52,691 bases of DNA from Stutzerimonas stutzeri KOS6 (GTDB lineage: Bacteria; Pseudomonadota; Gammaproteobacteria; Pseudomonadales; Pseudomonadaceae), in NCBI RefSeq assembly GCF_000307775.2, contig NZ_KK020676.1:424224-476914 (forward strand), given 5' to 3'. Under the pieces are notes generated by a model. It worked only from the letters and a program-made list of their open reading frames with translations, had not been told where the DNA came from and made no database searches. Made by a program: the position numbers and the translations under genes. This document shows positions 1 through 7,392 of this stretch, in pieces. Position 1 is the stretch's first letter. Each line of letters begins with the position of its first letter.

Positions 1-745
1 GCGGGGAACACGTGGGACAACCTGTCGCCAGCCGAGCGCGCGGCGGTTCATCCCCGCGGGCGCGGGGAACACGCTACTCCGTTCAGTTCGCTCTGTGTCA
101 TGGTCGGTTCATCCCCGCGGGCGCGGGGAACACCCAAGACGGCGCTGAAGTCGTCGCCCTGCAAGCGGTTCATCCCCGCGGGCGCGGGGAACACCAGTCG
201 TTTCTAAATCTCTGCTATGTCTTCGACGGTTCATCCCCGCGGGCGCGGGGAACACCTGATAGCCGGTGTCGGTGCCGGCCATCTCGCCGGTTCATCCCCG
301 CGGGCGCGGGGAACACCGCTGTGGTGTCCGGGTCAAACGCAACCGGGGCGGTTCATCCCCGCGGGCGCGGGGAACACGACAGCGCCTACGAAGTCGCCGT
401 GCAGAACGGCGGTTCATCCCCGCGGGCGCGGGGAACACGTGCCAAAAATGCGCGCTATGACCATTGACGGGCGGTTCATCCCCGCGGGCGCGGGGAACAC
501 GGCATATCCTGACGTTTGATCCGGTCACGCAACGGTTCATCCCCGCGGGCGCGGGGAACACCTGGCTCGCCCGATCTTTTCCTCGGTCACCAGCGGTTCA
601 TCCCCGCGGGCGCGGGGAACACGCCTCAAACGCACCGGTGACGATCTCGCGCGCCGGTTCATCCCCGCGGGCGCGGGGAACACGCCACTTGAAATCGATC
701 TGTGACGGATCGTGCGCGGTTCATCCCCGCGGGCGCGGGGAACAC
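1..745 (-). CRISPR. Type I-E CRISPR array 1 (leader-proximal part, runs off the left edge)
   Basis: Twelve full 29-nt repeats begin at 44, 105, 166, 227, 288, 349, 410, 472, 533, 594, 655 and 717, and bases 1-11 are the end of a thirteenth. By eye all twelve are identical. On the plus strand the repeat starts CGGTTCATCC and ends GGGGAACAC. On the minus strand it starts GTGTTCCCCGC, the usual I-E orientation, with a 7-bp stem TCCCCGC/GCGGGGA around a GCCC loop. Twelve spacers are visible. Ten are 32 nt, and those at 439-471 and 684-716 are 33 nt. No spacer is duplicated. The leader and cas2 lie to the right, so transcription is leftward and the newest spacer should be 684-716. The older end of the array lies outside the window. 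Confidence 0.98.
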
Positions 746-809
746 ACCAAACGTAACCGATTGTCTTACAAGAAGAAAATCGACTACAAAATATCTACCA
801 TTCTTTTTG
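746..809 (-). promoter_or_regulatory. Probable leader of CRISPR array 1
   Basis: These 64 bp lie between the cas2 stop codon and the first repeat. They are clearly AT-richer than the rest of the window, with runs such as AAGAAGAAAATC and CTTTTTGTTAAAG on the plus strand. I-E leaders normally sit here, carrying the crRNA promoter and the integration signals. The repeat-proximal block CCAAACGTAACC is nearly repeated beside array 2 (CCAATCGTAACC at 10579-10590), which supports a leader role. The leader is short, so the promoter may overlap the end of cas2. I did not assign -35/-10 boxes. Confidence 0.6.
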
Positions 810-1109
<300 letters not shown>

Positions 1110-2036
1110 TTACTTCGCCCGGTGACCGGCGTCGCCGTGGCTGTCCGGGTTGGGGATAGCCGGTGGGACGGACTCCGGCGGAGCCTCGGGCGGGCTGATG
1201 CCACCAGAGGCCAGGACGTCTTCGATCAGTGGGATGATCCGCGCCAGCAGCTTGTCAGAGCGAAACAGGTCACGGCAGGCGAGCCGCACTTCCCGCTCGG
1301 GCTCGGCCGGCGACTTGGCAGCGATGCGGAAGGCCAGCGGGACTACCGTCTCGAACTTGAACAGATCGGCGATATCGTAGACGAACGACAGTGGCTTGCC
1401 GGTGTGGATGAAGCCCACGGCCGGCGCGTAGCCGGCGGCCAACACGGCGGCCTCGGTGATACCGTAGAGGCAAGCGGTGGCCGCCGACAGACATCGGTTG
1501 GGAATGTCGGCCGCATCCCACTGGTTGCGGTCGTAGTTCCGAGCTTGCCAGTTCACTTTGTACTGCTGTGCCAGCAGCTTGTAAGTGCCCCTCACGCGCG
1601 CGCCCTCGATACCACGCAACTGTTCGACGCTTCGCCTGGCCGGCGCAGGCTCGCCAAAGCGCACCTCGTACATCTTGCGCACCACCTTGAGCCGCAGGTC
1701 ATCATCCAGTGCCAGCTTCGCCTGGTACAACAGGCGGTCGGCTCGCGCGCCGCCGGGCTGGCCACTGGAATAAAGGCGCACGCCGGATTCACCCACCCAG
1801 ACCAGCAAGGTACCGACGATCGCAGCCAAATTCACCGCCGCGTGGGAGATGCGCGTTCCTGGTTCCAGCATGATGCAGGCGACCGAGCCGACCGGAATGT
1901 GCTTGCGCACGCCGTTCTTATCAATCACTACGAAAGCGCCATCGAGCACGTCGATCTGCCCGTAGCGGACGAAGATCATCGAGACGCAGTCCTTCATGGG
2001 CAGCGGCTTGAGCGGTGGCAACAGGGTCGAAGCCAT
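1110..2036 (-). CDS. cas1: CRISPR-associated integrase Cas1, type I-E
   Basis: This 308-aa protein is the metal-dependent integrase of spacer acquisition. It matches E. coli Cas1 along its length as I remember it, including VSMIFVRYGQIDVLDGAF, HIPVGSVACIMLEPGTR and GQPGGARADRLLYQAKLAL. The expected catalytic residues are visible as Glu in YGITEAAV, His in GFIHTGKPLSF and Asp in VYDIADLFKFE. A proline-rich tail precedes the terminal GDAGHRAK, as in E. coli. The frame stays open to 2114, but the ATG at 2036 gives MASTLLPPLKPLPMKD, the normal N-terminus. That start lies one base after the stop codon of the KilA-N gene (TGA-C-ATG), so its translation is probably coupled to that gene. Confidence 0.97.
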   Translation of the reverse strand: MASTLLPPLKPLPMKDCVSMIFVRYGQIDVLDGAFVVIDKNGVRKHIPVGSVACIMLEPGTRISHAAVNLAAIVGTLLVWVGESGVRLYSSGQPGGARADRLLYQAKLALDDDLRLKVVRKMYEVRFGEPAPARRSVEQLRGIEGARVRGTYKLLAQQYKVNWQARNYDRNQWDAADIPNRCLSAATACLYGITEAAVLAAGYAPAVGFIHTGKPLSFVYDIADLFKFETVVPLAFRIAAKSPAEPEREVRLACRDLFRSDKLLARIIPLIEDVLASGGISPPEAPPESVPPAIPNPDSHGDAGHRAK

Positions 2037-2037
2037 G

Positions 2038-2862
2038 TCACTTGCCCTCGCCTGTCGGCAGCCGTGAAAGTCCCTGCTCGACGAGCACTCGCATCTGCCG
2101 GATAGCCAGTTCATTCAGCTTTTGCAGCCGTTCGGCCTGGCCCAGGCCCTGTTCGATGAAATGCGCGTTCATCGCCTCCAGATTGGCCAGGCAGACCAAC
2201 TGGTGGACGTTGGCGTGGTCGCGGATATTGCCCTTGAGCGCCGGATTGGCATCCCGCCACTCGCGCGCGGTAACGCCGAACAGCGTCACGTTAAGCAGGT
2301 CGGCCTCGCTGGCATAGACCTGGCTGGTCTGCTGTGGGGTCAGGGTGTCCGGAATCAGGTTTTCGCGAATGGCATCGGTATGGATCAGGTAATTGACCTT
2401 GGCCAGGTTGCGCCGAATATCCCAGCCCAGTTGCTGGAACTCCTGTTCCTTGAGCCGCTGGAATTCCTTGATGAGGTAAAGCTTGAACTCTACCGAAACC
2501 CAGCTGGCGAACTCGAAGGCGATGTCCTTCTGAGCGAAGGTCCCGCCATAGCGCCCGGCCCGGGAAACCAGCCCGATGGCGCCGGTCCGCTCGATCCATA
2601 GCTTGGGCGTCAGAGTGAAGCTGTTCAAGCCAGCCTGTTTTCTAAACCCGTCGAATTCGACGGGTTTAAACGCAGGGTTGTTGAGCTGCTCCCAGATGCC
2701 GAGGAACTCGATGGTGTTGCGGTTGCGCAGCCAGTTACGTATCAGGTCATCGGTCCTCTCGCTGTTCTTGAAGCGGGCGATGTCCGTGATATTGATGTAC
2801 TCGATGCCGTCCCTGGTGGTGGTGCCAACCTGCTGATCGAGCACTTGGAGTTTGGCTTTCAT
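2038..2862 (-). CDS. KilA-N domain protein embedded in the cas operon
   Basis: This 274-aa protein looks like the stand-alone bacterial KilA-N family. Residues about 20-60 (EYINITDIARFKNSERTDD, then IRNWLRNRNTIEFLGIWEQ) and about 100-138 (GRYGGTFAQKDIAFEFAS, then WVSVEFKLYLIKEFQRLKE) form the expected DNA-binding domain. A mostly helical region follows, containing YASEADLLNVTLFGVTAREW. KilA-N is a nucleic-acid-binding fold common in phage and viral regulators. It is not a standard Cas component. I chose the ATG at 2862 because AAGGAG lies 5 nt before it; the frame is open to 2937. It starts 40 bp after cas6e, and its stop codon is one base from the cas1 ATG, so it looks fully integrated in the operon. 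Its role here is unknown; regulator, adaptation accessory and passenger gene are all possible. Confidence 0.88.
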   Translation of the reverse strand: MKAKLQVLDQQVGTTTRDGIEYINITDIARFKNSERTDDLIRNWLRNRNTIEFLGIWEQLNNPAFKPVEFDGFRKQAGLNSFTLTPKLWIERTGAIGLVSRAGRYGGTFAQKDIAFEFASWVSVEFKLYLIKEFQRLKEQEFQQLGWDIRRNLAKVNYLIHTDAIRENLIPDTLTPQQTSQVYASEADLLNVTLFGVTAREWRDANPALKGNIRDHANVHQLVCLANLEAMNAHFIEQGLGQAERLQKLNELAIRQMRVLVEQGLSRLPTGEGK

Positions 2863-2902
2863 AAAGGCTCCTTGCCGGTCGGTGAATACCGACTCTACTG
2901 GA

Positions 2903-3514
2903 TCAACCCCGCCCGAGGCTGAGCAGGCCGCAGCCAAACGCCTTGCCCGGCCCGATGCCAGTCCTCACTGCGCGCGCCAACACATCCGTATCGTCCACTA
3001 TGAGCCGCCCCTCGAAGCAAGCCCGGAGCAGGCTGATTCGGCTGTTACCCTTGCGACTGTGCAGCAGTTCGCTGCCAGCGACCAACGCAGCCTCAACAGA
3101 AAACCCCAGGCGTGCACCCTGCCTTTCCAACCAGGCAAGCTGCGCATCCTCAGCCATCAGCCCCAGCCGTTTCCCATTGCGAGTAACCGTGGGGTTGGCA
3201 AACAGCCGGAAGCGAAAGCGCTCGCCGACACGAAGGCTGGATTCAGGTTGCCACTCAAGCATCTCGACGGCCCCCTTTAGGTAATTCGGCAGAGCTTCGA
3301 GACTCGACCACTGCGCCGCCTCTTCGGATTGCACCAGCACGACAGGTTCACTCCAAGCCGAAGTCGGCTCGCCGCGCCAGAGAAAGCGTGGCGGCGTTTG
3401 TTCGCCATCCTGAACGAAGGCGCGCACCAGAGTGCGGTGCATTTCGTAAGGATCGGCAAGGTCACGGCGCGCCTGGGCGCTACGTGGGTCAAGCCGCAGA
3501 CGGGTCAAATACAT
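2903..3514 (-). CDS. cas6e: crRNA endoribonuclease Cas6e (CasE/Cse3)
   Basis: This 203-aa protein cuts the pre-crRNA at the base of the repeat hairpin and stays on the crRNA 3' handle in Cascade. It starts MYLTRLRLDPRSAQARRDL and ends with the family's glycine-rich loop RTGIGPGKAFGCGLLSLGRG. His26 in DPYEMHRTLVRAF is at the place of the catalytic histidine in characterised Cas6e proteins. The start overlaps the end of cas5e by 10 bp. The next gene is KilA-N, not cas1 as in standard I-E operons. Confidence 0.96.
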   Translation of the reverse strand: MYLTRLRLDPRSAQARRDLADPYEMHRTLVRAFVQDGEQTPPRFLWRGEPTSAWSEPVVLVQSEEAAQWSSLEALPNYLKGAVEMLEWQPESSLRVGERFRFRLFANPTVTRNGKRLGLMAEDAQLAWLERQGARLGFSVEAALVAGSELLHSRKGNSRISLLRACFEGRLIVDDTDVLARAVRTGIGPGKAFGCGLLSLGRG

Positions 3515-4167
3515 GCGCCACTCCTTTGAAAAAACAACTCCGTCTTGACGTAACGCGGCCCAAAGCGGCGCTCGATAAAAGAGGCGACAGGCTGATCCAG
3601 ACGAACGCTGCCTTCACTCGCATGTTCCAGCAGGACGCGCCTGGGTGCTTGCGGCAGCGTGCCGCTCAGCAGGCATGGCCATTCGGCCAGCGCCGCTTCC
3701 AGAGGCTGATTTAGCACCGCATCGGGCAGGTACACCGGAAGCGACGGAACGAAACTTTTGCGGCCCAGCGCCAGTGGCCAGACGGGGTGCGCCAGCGCCG
3801 CATGGAGCTGTTCGAGCAGGTAGCGCTCGCCTTCCAGACCCACCAGAAATACGGCATCCGAGAGGAAGAAACGCGGGCTGACTACCGTACGCCCAAGATC
3901 TGCCTTGCCGCTCGAAGCGATCGCCACGCCGGTCGCGGTCTGGTAGTCACGCATTGGCACACCTTCGCGCTCGACACGTACGCCCATGCGCAACCTCGCC
4001 AGGTCGTCCACCGGCTCGGCGCGGTCGCGACCCAACGCCGCACAGACCAGGCCGAGGACGCCGGATTTGGAGGGCTCGAGTTGGGTATCGCGCTCATCGA
4101 AGCGGCTGGTCGTGCCCCAGGACTGCATCGGCCCCTGTAGGCGCAGAAGCAAGGTAGCCATATTCAT
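3505..4167 (-). CDS. cas5e: Cascade subunit Cas5e (CasD)
   Basis: This 220-aa protein begins MNMATLLLRLQGPMQSWGTT and continues SRFDERDTQLEPSKSGVLGL, the typical Cas5e N-terminus. It also carries REGVPMRDYQTATGV. Cas5e caps the crRNA 5' handle and joins the Cas7 backbone to Cse1. The start overlaps the cas7e stop codon by 4 bp (ATGA). An alternative ATG two codons later at 4161 is possible. Confidence 0.95.
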   Translation of the reverse strand: MNMATLLLRLQGPMQSWGTTSRFDERDTQLEPSKSGVLGLVCAALGRDRAEPVDDLARLRMGVRVEREGVPMRDYQTATGVAIASSGKADLGRTVVSPRFFLSDAVFLVGLEGERYLLEQLHAALAHPVWPLALGRKSFVPSLPVYLPDAVLNQPLEAALAEWPCLLSGTLPQAPRRVLLEHASEGSVRLDQPVASFIERRFGPRYVKTELFFQRSGACI

Positions 4168-5297
4168 GCCGACAGCTCGGCAGCGGCCAGCTCCCGCACG
4201 CGCTGAGCTAGCGCGACCAGATTGGACGCGGTCTCGCCCTTGTCGGCCGGCCAGCAGCCGGTGAGATCGAGCGCGAGCCAGCGGTCTTCCGGTGCCGCGT
4301 AGACCGCAGCGAGCTTGGCCTCATAACCGGCCATACGCTCGACGGATTGCTCGGTCAAAGCTCGGTCGCGGCGTGGAGTCACCGGCTTTTCGAACGCATT
4401 GGCCAGGCTCAGCGGCGTTGCGTGGCGCACGCAGACTCCGATGAATTCCGGCGCGTTATGCGCAGCGAAGCTGTTCTGCTTGCCACTCGGGATGGCCAGC
4501 ACCAGTGCACGGGTGAATGCCTCGACCGCCGAAAGCGCAAGCTCACGGTCCTGCTGTAGGTTACCGAGCAGTTTGTGCACATCGAGCACGGCATAGCGAT
4601 ACAGCGTGGCCGAATTGAATTCCACCTGGCCGATCATGCCGGCACCGGTCTCATCTTCATCACCCTTGTCGTCCACGGCAGTGAAGTAGTCGAACTCACG
4701 CTCCACACGATGGGTACTGATGGCATGGGCAACCTGACAGGCGGCGTCCTGGTTGACTGCAGGCAAATCGGCCAGCATGCGGCCGAACAGCGCGACGTCA
4801 ACGGCTTTGCCACCGTCGAGCAAAGCCTTGGCCTTCCTCACGATTTCCGCAGGCAGGCCCGCCTTTGCATCCTTTTTGCTCTTCTTGTCGCTGCCGGCCG
4901 GCAGCTCATCCCAGTGCTGCTCGATCAGGCGTGCGAAGGCCGTTATTTCACCCTCACCCAAGAACAACAGATATTCAGTCTTGCCATTGTCTTTGAGCTT
5001 AAGCCCCGCAGCCGCCAGCGCCACTTCAATCTTGGCTTCAGCCTGCTCAGAGTCACGCTCGGTCAGACGTTCGAGTAATAGGGCCTTTAGCTTCTTGGTG
5101 CGGACGCCACGATTCGCCTCGGGCAAGAGATCGTGCTGACTAGCAGCTAGGCGCACCGCACGCTTGAAGCATTGGCTGCTGACGCGTGCCCGGCGCTGCC
5201 CACCGAAAATCGCATCCTTGGGCGCGCCAGTATCGTCACGGTTGAGATTGGACGGGGCAAAGTTTTGGATCAGATGGAACTCGAGAAACAGGCTCAT
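4164..5297 (-). CDS. cas7e: Cascade backbone subunit Cas7e (CasC/Cse4)
   Basis: This 377-aa protein forms the helical backbone of Cascade along the crRNA spacer. The N-terminus FLEFHLIQNFAPSNLNRDD and the following GQRRARVSSQCFKRAVR are characteristic of Cas7e. Later NSATLYRYAVLDVHKLLGNL also fits the family. The length is slightly above the E. coli protein, with a charged lysine-rich stretch around residues 145-155. It follows cse2 by 14 bp and overlaps cas5e by 4 bp. Confidence 0.95.
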   Translation of the reverse strand: MSLFLEFHLIQNFAPSNLNRDDTGAPKDAIFGGQRRARVSSQCFKRAVRLAASQHDLLPEANRGVRTKKLKALLLERLTERDSEQAEAKIEVALAAAGLKLKDNGKTEYLLFLGEGEITAFARLIEQHWDELPAGSDKKSKKDAKAGLPAEIVRKAKALLDGGKAVDVALFGRMLADLPAVNQDAACQVAHAISTHRVEREFDYFTAVDDKGDEDETGAGMIGQVEFNSATLYRYAVLDVHKLLGNLQQDRELALSAVEAFTRALVLAIPSGKQNSFAAHNAPEFIGVCVRHATPLSLANAFEKPVTPRRDRALTEQSVERMAGYEAKLAAVYAAPEDRWLALDLTGCWPADKGETASNLVALAQRVRELAAAELSA

Positions 5298-5311
5298 GGA
5301 TCGGTCTTCCT

Positions 5312-5836
5312 TTACTCATTATCGGATGTGTCTGAGGTTGCCGCCCCGGCGGCGCGGTAGTAGTCGCGGGCCCAGCGCTGCCGCAGGCGACTTGGATCGG
5401 TGGCAGGGTTCATCCACTGGGAGAGATCTTTGAGCAGCTGCGCGTAGTCGCAGCCGATGCCATCAGCCACCAACAGGCTGATGGCCTGGCGCAGGTACTC
5501 GACAATATTTTCCGCGTCCGCCCCCAACAGGGCAATGAAGCGGCCCTCAATACTGGTGCTGCCGCGGCGAAGCTGTAGCTCACCCAATGCCGAGGCCAGA
5601 CTCTGCGACGCCTGCTGCGGATGACGAGCAAAAAGCCCGGCGACCGCATACAGCGCCAGACGCCTTGCATCACGCTCGTGCGCGGCGTTGCCGGCGAAGC
5701 GCTCAACGTAGGGAAACGCCTTGGGGTAGGTGCCTGGCTCGAAGGCCAGGCTGTGACGCAACGCGGCAAGCGCGCCGCGATCGCGCTCCTTGAGTGCCAG
5801 CAGATAGGCGATGAATTGTTCGGTATGGTCGCTCAC
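5312..5836 (-). CDS. cse2: Cascade small subunit Cse2 (CasB)
   Basis: This 174-aa, mostly helical protein is the small subunit, present in two copies in Cascade and contacting the displaced DNA strand. Family features are KERDRGALAALRHSLAFEPG near the N-terminus and EGRFIALLGADAENIVEYLR in the second half. The start overlaps the cse1 stop codon by 4 bp (ATGA). Confidence 0.93.
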   Translation of the reverse strand: MSDHTEQFIAYLLALKERDRGALAALRHSLAFEPGTYPKAFPYVERFAGNAAHERDARRLALYAVAGLFARHPQQASQSLASALGELQLRRGSTSIEGRFIALLGADAENIVEYLRQAISLLVADGIGCDYAQLLKDLSQWMNPATDPSRLRQRWARDYYRAAGAATSDTSDNE

Positions 5837-7392
5837 GAGGCGGCCTCCTTGTCTGACGTGAGGTGATCAATACGGGAGAGTTGGCAGTTCAGAAGCCCGC
5901 AGAAGCGCGGCCAATAGCGCGCATCGGCTCGTATGGCCTGGATCGAGCTGCCAAGCCCTGTGAGCACTTCGCTCCAGGCTTGCTCGGCAGCGCGACGCAG
6001 GGCGCCCCTCCAGAGCACGTCGGCGTCCTCCGTCTGGCCGGTGGCAATCAGCTGTAGCAATGGGTCCACGCTGCGCTGCGCTTGGGCGAAGTAGGTCGAT
6101 GCCAGCGAGCCGGCGTCGACCATGCTACGGGCGCGCGCCCGGGTGTCCTTGCTCTTTGAATCAGGCAGCGTCGCGGCAACCAGGCCGACCGACAGTCGCT
6201 TGATTTCGGTGAAGAGCGTTTCAGCAATGGCGACCTGTTCCCGAAGGTGCAGCGCTTTGCGGGCATCCAGCAGAAGGTTTGCGGGCAGCCGAATTTGCTC
6301 CATGCGCCAACGCAAGAGCTTGGCCTGGTCGCTGGCAAGCCCGGCGACCAGCAAGGGCTGATGGACGCTTTCGAAGGGGTTTAGCTGTTGATGCAGGCCG
6401 ACGGCGTATTGCACAACCGCGGCTGCCTGAGTACTGGCACCAGCGCTCGGCAGCAACGCCGGCAGGTCCCGCCATAGCGCCCGGCCGTCCACGAACGTCA
6501 GCCGAACCAACCCGTTGCTACCGGCACGAAAGCTCGCCATGGGGTCTGGTGCATTGGCATCTTCACCCAGGGCCAGGCCTGCCGCGAAGCGGATCCAGCA
6601 AACATGGCCCTGCGCTTCTTCGCACAACAGGACAGCCCGGCTCAGCCGGGTGTAGCGGTCATTCGGGCCGCTGGCCAGAACCGGATCGCCGCGCAGCGCC
6701 GCAATCGTGGGCGCATCATGCTCCCAGCCCGGCAAATCGGGGGCAGCACCTTCACGGGGAGCTGGATGCAATGCAAGGCACAATGTCTCGGCCAACGTAT
6801 TGCCGACCGGCATGACAGCAGCGGTGTTTACCAATGCACCGGCCTTGTCCGCATCGCGCAACACCTTCACCAGCCCGCCGGGCGTGAACTGCAAATAGCC
6901 GAGCAAGGTAGCGAGCGCATCCGCCGGGCGGATCGGCTCGGGCGCGCCATCCCAGGCATGGTCGAACACGACCGGGGTATTGCCATTGGCACTGGCCAAG
7001 GAAATCTGCGTCCAGGGCTTGCGCTTGTCGCGGGTTTCGTCAGCCGAGGCCAATGCCGCAACCTGCATAAAGGGGTATTCGGGATGGAACAGCCAGAAGC
7101 GCTCGCGCCATGCCTCCAGATATGCGCGGATATCGGCCAGAGGCAGGCCCTCGCGGTACCAGCGCACCCGGTCCTTGTCGCGCCATTGGCCTAATGCTTT
7201 GGTCAGTGCGCGGTGGGTGATCGCCAGCAACAGCCGATACTGCGCCACTAGGCTCGGCGGCGCCGTCTCAGCCAGCGCGACGATTTCCCCGCTGCGCTCG
7301 AACACCTCCAACAAGCCCAGCTCGACCACGCTGCCGTCAGCCAGGCGTACCGGCATCCAGGGTTCGTCCAGCAAGCAGAACGCCTTGCTCAT
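5833..7392 (-). CDS. cse1: Cascade large subunit Cse1 (CasA/Cas8e)
   Basis: This 519-aa protein is the Cascade subunit that recognises the PAM and recruits Cas3. The N-terminus FCLLDEPWMPVRLADGSVVE and the segment YPFMQVAALASADET match Cse1. The C-terminal part is helical, as expected for the four-helix bundle. Its start overlaps the cas3 stop codon by 4 bp (ATGA), which places it second in the operon. Confidence 0.94.
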   Translation of the reverse strand: MSKAFCLLDEPWMPVRLADGSVVELGLLEVFERSGEIVALAETAPPSLVAQYRLLLAITHRALTKALGQWRDKDRVRWYREGLPLADIRAYLEAWRERFWLFHPEYPFMQVAALASADETRDKRKPWTQISLASANGNTPVVFDHAWDGAPEPIRPADALATLLGYLQFTPGGLVKVLRDADKAGALVNTAAVMPVGNTLAETLCLALHPAPREGAAPDLPGWEHDAPTIAALRGDPVLASGPNDRYTRLSRAVLLCEEAQGHVCWIRFAAGLALGEDANAPDPMASFRAGSNGLVRLTFVDGRALWRDLPALLPSAGASTQAAAVVQYAVGLHQQLNPFESVHQPLLVAGLASDQAKLLRWRMEQIRLPANLLLDARKALHLREQVAIAETLFTEIKRLSVGLVAATLPDSKSKDTRARARSMVDAGSLASTYFAQAQRSVDPLLQLIATGQTEDADVLWRGALRRAAEQAWSEVLTGLGSSIQAIRADARYWPRFCGLLNCQLSRIDHLTSDKEAAS

